DNA of 64,000 bases from Histomonas meleagridis (GCA_020186115.1 WSYJ01000029.1:124001-188000), one strand, 5' to 3'. Shown: positions 1 to 9,340, counted from the first letter of the stretch. Translations and numbers: made by a program. Notes: a model not told the origin generated them from the letters alone.

Positions 1-1638
1 ATCGTTTGTTGAATATCTCGTTGTAAGTCTTCTTTGCTATATAATGTGCCTTGTGCGCGTTGTAAAATTCGTTGAAAGTTTCGGAGTGTCGTCGCGGTAT
101 ATTCTTCTGATAAGCCGCAAACGCGCCATGTTCGCTGTTTAACATCAGTCATTTCAACATCAACAAATTGTCCATCGTATTTTTCTAATGTTTCAGTAAT
201 TCGTCCAAAACTAAAAATCGGTGTCATCTCTGAACCTGAAACTACACTACCAAAACTTTCGTTATGTGTATAATCATTAGTAATTTGAACTGTAATCGGA
301 TCTTGTGAATGTTCTGTCCAAATATAAAATTTAGTATATTTCTCATTATTTATATCTTTATTACAAAATACAATTCCAATGGGGTCAATAGGTAAAAATT
401 GATGTGGATTATTAAGTAATGTATCAAGATATTTCAAACGTAAATATGGACGTAATTCAATACTAAAGTCATCATTTTGAAATTCTTCAACAAATAATTT
501 ATGTCGTTCTTGATGTTTCCGTGATTGAATAACTTTAAACGCATAACCCATTCGTGAATCATACGTTTTATGTTGTAAATCTTCGCCTTCATATCGATAA
601 ATATCAGTAATATAATAATATTTATAGTCGTGTATTAGTTGGTGAATATGTTAATATACCTTCTAATATAGTAGATGTTAAACATTGTGTGCGATTATTA
701 TTTTCAGGTAAATAAATATTAACTTCACGTGTAAAATTATCATTGTCACTGATTAAATAGCGTTCTGGACCCCGAAGAAATAATAAACATCGTTTGCCAG
801 GTGGCTCTGGCATGCAAATATAATGATGTGTAATATCATTATTAATATGATTAACAATACGTGAATTAAATTGATAATATCGTGAAAATATAATACTTTC
901 TTCTGGAACTTCTAATAATATTCGTAATGAATTACGGATGTTTTCTTTGTTTCGATAATCAACATTTCGGCCAATATTATAGAATACTGTTTCATCTTGT
1001 TTTTCTTCTTTATAATTTGTTTTACCTTCTTCTTCTCCTTCAATTATTTCTTTCGTTATTTCAATATTTATAATTTCATTGTTATTATTATTACGTGATA
1101 AAATCGTTTTGTTTTTGTTATTATTATTTGATTTATTTGATTTATTAACAATTTTATTCATTAGTCGTCCATCTTCTGTAATATCTAAATAAATATCTTT
1201 TAATGATTGAAGATATTTAGTTTTAGTAATACCTTGAGAATAATATTCTTGAATAACTGAAAGACTTTCTGAAAGAGAATATGAAAGTTCTTCAATTAAC
1301 CATCGAATAATAAAATAATAACATAAATCACTGTTTCGACGTGTACAAACTCCAATAAATTGTGTAGGTGACTTATCTAAACTTTCTGATATAAAACGTT
1401 TAAATAATGAAAACTCAATACCATCTGGAAGACGTCCTTTAGGAAGATAAATAATTTTATACTCAATAGGACATGGATTAGGAAATTCAACTGTTTGACG
1501 AAATAAAAAAATAACTGTGGGTAAAAATGGACTTCTTCCTCGTAAAAATTGATTAACCTCTTGTAATGTAATATTTCGTCCATCTGGAAATGGAATTGGG
1601 ACTAATGGTGAATTCCCTATATTTCGTAATTTTTCCAT
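1..1638 (-). pseudogene. Degenerate mRNA capping enzyme relative (triphosphatase + guanylyltransferase folds), frameshifted, runs off left edge
   Basis: ATG at 1638. The first reading frame (338 codons) stops at 622. The homologous sequence continues one frame over from about 640 to the window edge, ending in a stretch resembling the C-terminal OB fold of guanylyltransferases. Residues 35-150 align with the metazoan-type cysteine-phosphatase RNA triphosphatase, but the HCxxGxxR loop is replaced by a loop around Cys98 (VCTRRNSDL) with no arginine at the required spacing. Residues 265-338 align with the nucleotidyltransferase, but the KxDGxR active-site lysine is Glu278 (PEPPGKR) and the DGE motif reads EGI. 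Downstream, the DGLIF, LKWKP and RxDK motifs are also altered. Asn/Lys-rich low complexity joins the two domains. The pattern suggests a catalytically dead paralogue. The frameshift may be decay, an assembly error or a decayed intron. Family assignment is fairly firm; functional status is inferred. Confidence 0.68.
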
Positions 1639-1917
1639 TCTGTCTTTCTTCCCTTAAAAAATTAACATCGTATGTGAATTAATTTCAATTGAAAATTGTA
1701 AACGTGCTTTTTTCTTTCAAGCATTATTATTACTCCTCGTGTTCTGATAATTTATTAGGTTAAATGAATATAACACATTCATGGTATCATTGTAAACAAA
1801 TTCAAAAATACATTGGAATGAAAAGAAAAAATTCATTCGCAAATTGAATGTTAATTATCATTTGAGAATAAAAACATGAAAAAAAAATATTTACAAAAAA
1901 TTATTTATAAATCTATA

Positions 1918-2646
1918 TCATTTGGATGCAATTGCATCCAGTTCTTCCCTCAAAAGCAAACAAACATTATCAATTTCAGATGCGCCAAATTTTTCTCTTT
2001 CGAACGAAATCCATTGGAAAATCTCTTCTGGAAATGGGATATTTTCAAATGAATTAATAGTGGCTGCCACCGCCATGATTTCCGCTGGATAATTTATGCA
2101 ACGTTCTGAACATAAGATAACACAAAGATTACATGGCAATTTGTTTTGAAGATTTTTTTGTATTTCCAGGTCAAGCTTAGAAAGATAAGGTCTAACGTAT
2201 TGATCAACGTAATCAAATGGAAGCTTATAGTCGAGTTTGAAATCAAGTGATTCAAGAAGATCAAGTTCACATTTATTAATTTGATCAACCTCAACATCAG
2301 GAATTTTCTTTTCATCAAGATTGTTTGTTTCTAAAATGGCTGAAATAAATTCTGGTGTTGATTTCTTTGAAAGATTTCTACTGCAATAAAGTAAAGCTGA
2401 GTAAATACTTTGCATAGAATGTGGATCTTCGTGTGATTTACATGACACGAAAATCGAAGAAGTAATTAAAGTTAAAAGTCCGTATTCTGTATTAGGGTAT
2501 CTTTGATAATATTTGTGAAGCATTAAAAAAGCTGTTGATATATGAGGATGTATGCTAATTTTTAGCATTATTCTTGAGTGTGACATTATTGACCATGCAA
2601 TTCTTCTTCTTTGTACAGTATATTTTGTTTTCCCATCCTCTGACAT
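1918..2646 (-). CDS. Cyclin-like protein
   Basis: A 242-residue protein starting at an ATG that lies 49 bp from the divergent Bet3-like gene. Residues about 15-140 form a cyclin-box-like helical region: an RRRIAWSIMSHSRIMLKISIHPHISTA-type opening (aligned only loosely), a segment with ASSIFVSCK-like character at residues 60-70, then a KCELDLLESLDFKLDY motif near residue 130 that matches the box helix before the second repeat in cyclin C/K/T/L-type proteins. Such proteins activate cyclin-dependent kinases of the cell cycle or transcription machinery; the subtype cannot be told here. The minus-strand upstream has TCATA 9 nt before the ATG and TCACA further out, both initiator-like. No degradation box is evident. 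Confidence 0.7.
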   Translation of the reverse strand: MSEDGKTKYTVQRRRIAWSIMSHSRIMLKISIHPHISTAFLMLHKYYQRYPNTEYGLLTLITSSIFVSCKSHEDPHSMQSIYSALLYCSRNLSKKSTPEFISAILETNNLDEKKIPDVEVDQINKCELDLLESLDFKLDYKLPFDYVDQYVRPYLSKLDLEIQKNLQNKLPCNLCVILCSERCINYPAEIMAVAATINSFENIPFPEEIFQWISFEREKFGASEIDNVCLLLREELDAIASK

Positions 2647-2695
2647 TTGATATGAATTTTTACACTGAAATGTTATGTGAAATCGTCAATTTGCT

Positions 2696-3211
2696 ATGGC
2701 AACTCCTTCGATCGAGTTTTCATCATTAATTTATGGATCTCTCGTCAATTCCTTATTGGAAACAGAGGAAAACGTTGAAGAAGTAAACAAGAAACTTTAC
2801 GAAATAGGATGTAGAATTGGTGTTCGACTTGCACATGAATTTGCCCGTGATCGAAGTCTTGAACGCATAGATACACCTACTAAAGTTATCAAAGAAATAA
2901 TTGTCAAGAACTGGCCAAGTGTAGCAGGTAAAGGAACAAATGTTTCATACTCAGTATTAAGTGATTCTGATCCAAAGAAGTATTTGCTTACATTCGACCA
3001 ATCAATTTTCACACAAAATGTAACTGTTCCTGAACGTTATGCTGGTCTTCGCTATACATCAATGCTCCCAGGTGTTATCTGCGGTATCTTCAAAATTTTC
3101 CACTACGAAGTCAGCGCACAACTCAAAGATTCACAGCAGAAGCCTTGTACGGAAGTAATTCTTGAAATTTTGAAGGAAATTCCAATAGCTGTTCCTAAAG
3201 AGGACAACTAA
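2696..3211 (+). CDS. BET3: TRAPP complex subunit, Bet3/TRAPPC3-like
   Basis: A 171-residue protein of the usual Bet3-family length. The N-terminal segment (residues 8-50, ending IGCRIGVRLAHEF) matches the family signature in which a short acidic loop is followed by a (M/I)G.(N/R)IGVRL helix. Residues 118-160 (LRYTSMLPGVICGIFKIF) match the YSNLLCGVLRGAL-type helix. Bet3 proteins form the core of TRAPP complexes, which activate Rab1/Ypt1 for ER-Golgi and intra-Golgi transport. The conserved Bet3 cysteine that is palmitoylated in other species cannot be assigned with certainty. TRAPPC5/Trs31 is the main alternative within the family, but the IGVRLxxxF arrangement favours Bet3. It is transcribed divergently from the cyclin gene. 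Confidence 0.75.
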   Translation: MATPSIEFSSLIYGSLVNSLLETEENVEEVNKKLYEIGCRIGVRLAHEFARDRSLERIDTPTKVIKEIIVKNWPSVAGKGTNVSYSVLSDSDPKKYLLTFDQSIFTQNVTVPERYAGLRYTSMLPGVICGIFKIFHYEVSAQLKDSQQKPCTEVILEILKEIPIAVPKEDN

Positions 3212-3406
3212 TTTTGCACCGAAAGTAAAATAAATCCAAAAACGAAAAAATTACAAATTCTGCATGACTCAATATATCACTATTTTTGAGATATTTAATC
3301 GTTCATTAAAAAACCAATTCTTAACGTTTTTATTCCATTATATACCGAACTCTTATGCCCTGATTTGCTTCTCATTCTTTGTAATGTGACTTTGTGTTTC
3401 TTTTGG

Positions 3407-3411
3407 TCATA
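3407..3411 (+). promoter_or_regulatory. Initiator-like element before the MOCOS-like gene
   Basis: TCATA matches the parabasalid initiator consensus TCA(+1)(C/T)(A/T). The predicted +1 A at 3409 is 24 nt before the ATG at 3433, within the short 5' UTR range known for trichomonads. Assignment is by motif and distance only. Confidence 0.4.
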
Positions 3412-3432
3412 ATCAAAAAGTGACAAAATCCT

Positions 3433-4527
3433 ATGTCATCAGATTTTGAAGAATTTATAGATAAAGAATATCCTCAACTAAATAACACAGCTTATTTTGA
3501 TTACAAATCCTCAGGCCTTGTTTCAAATTCTCAACGTGATAGATTAAATGAACTTTCTCAACAGATTCTTTCATCTCCACATTCATCGGAAGACCAAAGT
3601 GAGTTTGACAGAATTTCTGCTTTATTCCGCAAGTCAATTGCTGATATGTTTTCGACAAGTTTAATCAATTATACTGTTATTTTTTTTCCATCTCCACAAG
3701 CTGCACTAGATTGCATATTTGAAGGTTTTCCATGGACTAGAGGCTCACATTATATTTTTCATGAATCTTTTCAGATTCAAAATGATACAGCAATTTTATT
3801 TGCCGAAAAACTTGGCGCTTCTCTTGCTTCTACAGAGTCCTCATCATCAGCACATTCATTATTCTGTGTCACATACACGCCTACCAATTTAGAAAAAGCC
3901 AAGAATTTCGCCAAGAAAAGTTCAGGTCTTAACCATATTCTTTTTGATGCCACACAAGCAGCTCCCTTTGATTTGATTGATCTCTCTAACAATAGTGTTG
4001 ACTTTATTTTACTTTCGATGAAGAAAATTTGTGGAATTGAATTATGCCCAACGTTAATTCGATTAGATACAGCAGAACAAATTTCGCCTCTGTTTTATGG
4101 CGGTGGCGCTGTTGCCTTCAGTTGCGCGCGTGGTTTAATCCACAGAAGCTTCAAGTCGCACGTTAAGAGACTCGAGAACGGTACTCCGCCAATGATAAAC
4201 ATATTTGAAGCTTTCGAAGGCTTAAACCTAATGAGGAAAATGAAAAGTCAATATGACGTTGTTGGAAATGTGAATGAAGTGATGAAATTTTTTATTGATG
4301 TGCTACAAAAATATCCACAAGTAAGATTTAAGGTGAATGAAGAATTAAAATTAGTGGCATTTGAAGTTGACGGAGTCGATGCAAATGAGCTACGAATGGA
4401 ATTTATCAGAAATAAGGTAATATTCGGAATAGATGGAAATGATTTGGTTGCTTCCTTTGGAATTGCAAACAGAAAAAGAGATGTTGAAATGTTTGATAAT
4501 GTGTTTCAAAGAGTTTTAAATAAATAA
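3433..4527 (+). CDS. MOCOS-like class V aminotransferase (NifS-like domain only)
   Basis: A 364-residue PLP-dependent protein most like the N-terminal half of molybdenum cofactor sulfurase. It opens with the family's (E)YPQLNNTAYFD motif (residues 12-23), has a VIFFPSPQAALD substrate-loop region (82-93), an FDATQAAPFDLIDLS segment (171-185) and SMKKICG around the predicted PLP lysine Lys198, followed by FYGGGAVAFSCA and the RLENGTPPMINI motif. In full MOCOS the domain transfers sulfur to Mo cofactor and is followed by a MOSC domain, which is absent here: the frame stops where the aminotransferase fold ends. It could be a stand-alone cysteine desulfurase-like or cysteine lyase-like enzyme. An initiator-like TCATA precedes it. 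Confidence 0.75.
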   Translation: MSSDFEEFIDKEYPQLNNTAYFDYKSSGLVSNSQRDRLNELSQQILSSPHSSEDQSEFDRISALFRKSIADMFSTSLINYTVIFFPSPQAALDCIFEGFPWTRGSHYIFHESFQIQNDTAILFAEKLGASLASTESSSSAHSLFCVTYTPTNLEKAKNFAKKSSGLNHILFDATQAAPFDLIDLSNNSVDFILLSMKKICGIELCPTLIRLDTAEQISPLFYGGGAVAFSCARGLIHRSFKSHVKRLENGTPPMINIFEAFEGLNLMRKMKSQYDVVGNVNEVMKFFIDVLQKYPQVRFKVNEELKLVAFEVDGVDANELRMEFIRNKVIFGIDGNDLVASFGIANRKRDVEMFDNVFQRVLNK

Positions 4528-4638
4528 TTTATATTTTAGATATGATAATAATTGGGATAAACATTTCAAATTCAACTTATTTTATTTAATTTTATAATGT
4601 ATTGTAATTTAGAATAATTTATTTTAAAATTATCAGCA

Positions 4639-4710
4639 GGGGCTGTAGCATAATGGCATTGCGTGAGACTCCAGATCTCAAGGTTGGGGGTTCGAGTCCC
4701 TTCGGCCTCA
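4639..4710 (+). tRNA. tRNA-Trp (CCA anticodon)
   Basis: Full cloverleaf. The acceptor GGGGCTG pairs with CGGCCTC (two G-U pairs), followed by discriminator A at 4710. The D arm is TAGCATAATGGCATTGC. The anticodon stem TGAGA/TCTCA encloses the loop CTCCAGA, giving anticodon CCA. The T arm contains GGTTCGAGTCC, a good B box. A run of T follows within 5 bases as a Pol III terminator. No intron. It sits alone between two protein genes. Confidence 0.95.
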
Positions 4711-4937
4711 AAATTTTTTTCTTTTGTTGGAATTAAAGAAAGATTTTTCAAGATTAAAAAAACAGATCTAAGGAATAATTTTTTTTAATACAGCCACTTA
4801 GTAACATTTACTATATTGTGTATATTAGAAAATTAAAATTTCTATTCTATCTGATTTTTAAATGTGTATCTATATTTAACGCACTAAAGATCAAGAATCA
4901 TTAGCGCAATGTCTGATTTGCATTGTTAAAAGTCCGT

Positions 4938-5612
4938 CTAATCTTCTGTGAGAACATTTAATAGAACACGATTTCTCATTTTTTGTTCTTCAATTGTTTC
5001 ATCTTCATTAACTCTCACACCAAGTACCTGAACGAGTGAGAAGCTAATTGGATTTAATTCATTTTCGAACAATTCTTCAAATCCTGATACCCATTGATAT
5101 ATAACTTCACCTTTTGTTGACGGAGAGAACTTTCTTTGAACTCTCCTTCCATTGGGTAGAACTACTGCAATGCAAACACCGTTTTCAGGTTCTTCGGGAA
5201 TTTGTCTTGCTAATTCTAATATTGCACTTTTTTGTAGAACCATTTGTTCCCTTTCTTCTTCTATCTTTTGGTCTTCTTCTTTTTTCATTTTCTCTATTTC
5301 GCGCATTTGTGATTCGAGTTCCATTTCTTTAGCTTTTTCAAGTGATAAGGCTTCAACATACTCTGAGTCTTGATTACTTTTGATTACAGCAGATGCTGTA
5401 TCTCTTTTTTTGGGTTTAGGCTTTGGTTTTTCAATTGGAGGCTGATCAAGGATAAAGTTTAGTTTTTGTTGGAATTCCTGAATTGGCATCGAAGCAACTT
5501 GTTTTGGGGTCAATCCGAAGTATTGCTTAAACTTTGGAGCATATTGCATTCTTTCTGATGCCTTCATCTTGTGTAAAAGTGTCTCCTCATCTCTAAAATT
5601 TTCATAAACCAT
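4938..5612 (-). CDS. UBX-domain protein (p97/Cdc48 cofactor-like)
   Basis: A 224-residue protein. A Pro/Lys-rich linker (residues 58-75) is followed by a charged coiled coil (about 88-135, many KAKEMELESQ-type heptads). A C-terminal UBX fold spans about 145-224: IAVVLPNGRRVQRKFSPST opens with the LPxGxRxxRxF strand pattern of UBX domains and VIYQWVSGF is the following helix. UBX proteins bind the N domain of the AAA ATPase p97/Cdc48 and direct it to substrates such as ER-associated degradation clients or membranes. The family's FPR loop, used for p97 contact, is not clearly present, so binding strength is uncertain. It lacks the UBA and UAS domains of FAF1/UBXN7-type members, although the coiled coil before UBX resembles them. 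Confidence 0.78.
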   Translation of the reverse strand: MVYENFRDEETLLHKMKASERMQYAPKFKQYFGLTPKQVASMPIQEFQQKLNFILDQPPIEKPKPKPKKRDTASAVIKSNQDSEYVEALSLEKAKEMELESQMREIEKMKKEEDQKIEEEREQMVLQKSAILELARQIPEEPENGVCIAVVLPNGRRVQRKFSPSTKGEVIYQWVSGFEELFENELNPISFSLVQVLGVRVNEDETIEEQKMRNRVLLNVLTED

Positions 5613-5843
5613 TCAAAATCATCTAAAATTCATTATTGATATTATCATTTATTTAATACTTTTAAAGACTATAACATAACAACTATAAATACTTAAGTAT
5701 TATAAATAAGAAATATCAAACGAAATGTTTTATTAAATGAAGAAAAAAATAAAATAATTATTAATAAAAAAAGAATTTACAACGAAGTTGTTTACATAGC
5801 ATTTTTAAATTTTTCAAGATATTTAATAGTAAATTAATTCGAA

Positions 5844-7598
5844 TCATATCCATTGATCTTGTTCTTCCTGCAATAAATCATTAAATTCTTGATTGACGAT
5901 TTCATTTTGATGATTATTTGAAGCAGAACTTTTTGATGTTGTTTTATGCTTTGAAATTTGCTTTTTTTTGTTTCTAATTAAAAACACAACAATTCCAACA
6001 ATCAAAATAAGAACATATATCGAAATGCATATAATGCCAATCATAAGGCCATTAGATAACTTTTGGTCTTGTTGGAAATAACTTTGAAGCACTGTAAATA
6101 AGTAGGAATAAAAAATGTAATATGTCGAATATTGGTGAACTTTGTATTCATACAAAACATAATCGGATTGGATATAATAATATGAAGAGTTGAAGAAAGT
6201 AACAACAATTGTGTTTGTGAAGATAGTAATGGGGATAATCGTCTGCGTAATCGAGTGCTTTGAAATTAATATTCGAGTGAATGTACCGTCAAGTGGTAAT
6301 GAAGCGGAAAATGTGTTGGAAATAGTAAATGAATTTGACTTTGTGAAAGTGTTTGATCTTGTGAATGTATTACTTTGTGTGTATGTGTTTGATTTAGTGA
6401 AAGTGTTTGATCTTGTGAATGTATTACTTCGTGTGTATGTGTTTGATTGAGTAAATGTATGCGTTGGTGGGAGGCATTCATCGTTTATCGTACCTTTGAT
6501 TACATTTAATTCGCCAAATGTTTCATTTTCATATCCTTCAGGCACAATCACAGATGCTGATACATTAACAAAACATGAATCGCTGAAATCTGGTGAAGTT
6601 TCACCATTATAAAATATACATTTGAGTGAAGTACAATACGAAAATGCATTAGTTCCAATATTATTCACATTTTTACCAATGACAACAATTTCAAGTTCAG
6701 CACATTCAGAAAATGCTTGTTGTCCAATACCTGTTACAGAATCTGGAAGTATTATGTTTTTAAATGCACAAGATTGAAATGCAGCATAACCAATCGTTTC
6801 AACACTATTTCCAAATGAAATTGAAGATAAATTGGAACATGAAATAAATGCACAATCTGCAATTGAAGTTACTGAATCTGGAATTTTGTAATTTTCTGAG
6901 ATATTTCCTGGAAGAAATTGAATGAGTTTTGTTATATCTTTATCATATAATACTCCATCACATTCATAATTAGAATATTTTGAATTATTTTTAGAAACAT
7001 TTATGAATTGAAGACTTTTGCATCCAAAAAAAGAAGAACTTGTTAATGAAGAAACTGTACTTGGTATTGTAATTGTCTGAAGATTGTGACAGCCAGAAAA
7101 CATATAATCTCCAATTTTTTCAACACCTTCACAGAAAAATGCTGTTTCAAGACTGATGCAATCACAAAATGCATATTGTCCAACTGTTTGAAGTGGACAT
7201 TCAATTGTTATATTTTTTAATGAAGTGCAATATTGAAATGCATATTCTCCAATATATGTTATACCTTCTCCAAATGAAACTATTTCTAAATTAGAACAAT
7301 AACCAAACGCATTTGATTCAATTGAAGTGACTGATTTATTAATCACTGCTGAAATTAATGATGACCATTCATAAAAAGCTTTGCTTGGAATAGCATATGT
7401 TGGATTTGAAATGATAACATGTTCCGCAGTGCTTTTGTAATTATCTGTAAATTCATCTGAATTTGTTATAGTTAATGTTGATGTTTTATCATCAAACATT
7501 TGTATAGAATGAGAAAAAAAGAAAGTAAATATTATCAAACAATTTATAATATTATTTGAATCAAATTTTATTCTTTTGAATCCTTTAATAAAAAGCAT
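5844..7598 (-). CDS. BspA-like LRR surface protein with stalk, TM segment and cytoplasmic tail (copy A)
   Basis: The frame is open back to an ATG at 7943, but the first 115 codons look non-coding (Phe/Tyr/Lys-rich). The ATG at 7598 gives a 584-residue protein with a hydrophobic leader (IINCLIIFTFFFSHS) at about residues 17-32 that resembles a signal peptide. Next come about 12 LRR_5 units of roughly 23 residues (pattern aFxxCxxLxxIxIPxSVxxIG), then a Thr/Ser/Asn stalk of hexapeptides (TFTQSN, TYTRSN, TFTKSN) at 6345-6470, a second extracellular segment, a TM helix (GLMIGIICISIYVLILIVG) and a basic tail ending in EEQDQWI. Such proteins are surface adhesin candidates in trichomonads. The tail contains EFNDLL, a [DE]xxxLL-type sorting signal (inference). 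A 375-bp part is shared with the cassette at 8966-9340. Confidence 0.85.
   Translation of the reverse strand: MLFIKGFKRIKFDSNNIINCLIIFTFFFSHSIQMFDDKTSTLTITNSDEFTDNYKSTAEHVIISNPTYAIPSKAFYEWSSLISAVINKSVTSIESNAFGYCSNLEIVSFGEGITYIGEYAFQYCTSLKNITIECPLQTVGQYAFCDCISLETAFFCEGVEKIGDYMFSGCHNLQTITIPSTVSSLTSSSFFGCKSLQFINVSKNNSKYSNYECDGVLYDKDITKLIQFLPGNISENYKIPDSVTSIADCAFISCSNLSSISFGNSVETIGYAAFQSCAFKNIILPDSVTGIGQQAFSECAELEIVVIGKNVNNIGTNAFSYCTSLKCIFYNGETSPDFSDSCFVNVSASVIVPEGYENETFGELNVIKGTINDECLPPTHTFTQSNTYTRSNTFTRSNTFTKSNTYTQSNTFTRSNTFTKSNSFTISNTFSASLPLDGTFTRILISKHSITQTIIPITIFTNTIVVTFFNSSYYYIQSDYVLYEYKVHQYSTYYIFYSYLFTVLQSYFQQDQKLSNGLMIGIICISIYVLILIVGIVVFLIRNKKKQISKHKTTSKSSASNNHQNEIVNQEFNDLLQEEQDQWI
6345..6470 (-). 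repeat. Hexapeptide stalk repeat of the BspA-like protein
   Basis: Tandem 18-bp units encode T(F/Y)T(Q/R/K)SN. About seven copies run in frame within the gene, with longer 72-bp repeats at the DNA level (gtgtttgatcttgtgaatgt recurs). The units form the Thr/Ser/Asn-rich spacer between the LRR head and the membrane helix. Their hydroxyl-rich composition suggests an O-glycosylated stalk (inference), and repeat slippage could vary its length. Confidence 0.85.
6418..6792 (-). repeat. 375-bp direct duplication, copy A (inside the BspA-like gene)
   Basis: This block recurs at 8966-9340 in the same orientation with a constant offset of 2548 bp. The only difference I found is G at 6772 versus T at 9320. 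It encodes the last three LRR units and the start of the hexapeptide stalk. The flanks on both sides are unrelated. Confidence 0.9.
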
Positions 7599-8427
7599 AA
7601 AAACCAATAATTCTTTAATTTTAATATAAATAGACTTTAAAATGTTTATAAAATAATGATAAATAAACCTTGTTAAATATTGACATTTGAAAAAAATAAA
7701 CATTTGCAAACATTCAAAACATTTGTAATGGTTGCTTGAAAGATTGTATAAAAAATGATAGTGGAAGTTATGATTTCTGAATAAAAAAAATTTAATTCGA
7801 TCATTTTTTGAAAATTGTTTTAAAAAATTCCATGATAATTTATGTTGATAATCTCTAACTATCATTTGCATTGATGTCATCCCAAAGTAAGTTCGGGTTA
7901 AAAATAATGAATGAAGAAAGTTCAGATTCATGCCAAAGCACATTGTATCAAAATTTTTGAGAAAACGCCGAAAAAAGCCGTTGAAATCACTTTTCAGTTA
8001 ACATTTTTTTTCTGAAAAATCTGAAAGCAGGTAAAAAATTGTTTTCGTAAACTTGTTGTAAAAAATCAATAGCAGCCAAAATTTAACAGCCATGTGAATT
8101 ATTTCAATCATCGCATGTGATGTGAAATATTTTACAAATGTTCTTTATATCCATAAGATGATACTACGAGCCGCAGAATCAGTTTGATCACCAATGGATG
8201 TATAATTGGAATAACACTTGAACCCTTACATGAGTTAAACCACATTTCTTTTGAGTTTCCAAGATTTGTAAAAAATCAGTACGTTTATGTTTATTTATAT
8301 ACTTGAGTTATTCATTATTTAATGTTTTCTTAAAATACTTTAACAAAACTGATTCATTCATTAAAATTATACAAAACTAGAATTTATTAAATCATATAAT
8401 TAATGTTAAAAACATTAACATAAAAAT
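7599..8427. other. Non-coding gap between BspA copy A and the 3' end of cassette B
   Basis: About 830 bp if copy A starts at 7598. The distal part of the frame (7599-7943) is open but has no convincing coding character. The remainder is AT-rich. I see no RNA gene, repeat or other reading frame of note. It should contain the promoter of copy A; no single initiator stands out. Confidence 0.4.
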
Positions 8428-9340
8428 TTATATATTTCTGATGAATTCGTTTTCTTTAAAATCGTTAGCAAATGGATCTTCTTCAACGTTAGATAAATTC
8501 ATTACGTTATTCATTAAAACATTAATGTTGTCTTTGTTATCTTCATTTACGATACTTTCTTCAGTGTTTTGTTTCTTATTTTTATTGTGAAAACGAACAA
8601 GTAAAATTACAATAATTACAATAATTATAATTACTATAACACAAACGCAAACAATAATAATGATTTGATTAGTTTTGTCATGATCAACATCATCAGCACC
8701 TTGATGAAGAATTGTGTAAAAGCCAGAATAATATGAAATATATGATGAATATTCAATAACCACGTACTTATAGTATATAAATATGGTTTCAATATATGAA
8801 AATGTTGAACCTAAAGCAGTGAATGTGATGGAATTGGACAAGATTGACTGAAAAGTAAATGTCTTGGTGAGTAAATGCGTATAAAATATTGAATAAGAAA
8901 AAGTAATATCAAATTGTAATGATTCATAAAATGTATATAATTCAGTAAATATATCTGACTCAACAAATGTATTACTTCGTGTGTATGTGTTTGATTGAGT
9001 AAATGTATGCGTTGGTGGGAGGCATTCATCGTTTATCGTACCTTTGATTACATTTAATTCGCCAAATGTTTCATTTTCATATCCTTCAGGCACAATCACA
9101 GATGCTGATACATTAACAAAACATGAATCGCTGAAATCTGGTGAAGTTTCACCATTATAAAATATACATTTGAGTGAAGTACAATACGAAAATGCATTAG
9201 TTCCAATATTATTCACATTTTTACCAATGACAACAATTTCAAGTTCAGCACATTCAGAAAATGCTTGTTGTCCAATACCTGTTACAGAATCTGGAAGTAT
9301 TATGTTTTTAAATGCACAATATTGAAATGCAGCATAACCA
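8428..9340 (-). pseudogene. 5'-truncated BspA-like cassette B (no start codon)
   Basis: An open frame encodes three LRR_5 units, two hexapeptide stalk units, a divergent extracellular segment, a TM helix (about 30 residues rich in Ile/Val, near 8580-8680) and a tail ending in EEDPFANDFKENEFIRNI. There is no ATG until deep in the tail: the first usable codon at 9216 is GTG, and an in-frame stop lies upstream at 9378-9380. The LRR part is the 375-bp duplicate of copy A; beyond 9340 homology ends abruptly at the 3' flank of the USP gene. The head that would carry the signal peptide is missing. It is best read as a silent partial copy, or a donor of an alternative stalk and tail. The DPF motif in the tail resembles AP-2 appendage ligands (inference). 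Confidence 0.8.
8966..9340 (-). repeat. 375-bp direct duplication, copy B
   Basis: Second copy of the block at 6418-6792, differing by one base by eye (T at 9320). It ends where the truncated cassette begins, so its right boundary is the breakpoint of the duplication. Confidence 0.9.

Noticed and set aside
1377-1583. Small frames opposite or inside larger genes (many, for example here, 6190-6450, 8811-9029, 37991-38587)
   Set aside because: They are shadow frames of the larger genes and have no independent support.
7599-7943. Upstream extension of BspA copy A to an ATG at 7943
   Set aside because: The 115 extra residues are low-complexity aromatic sequence with no domain, and the ATG at 7598 places a signal peptide at the N-terminus.
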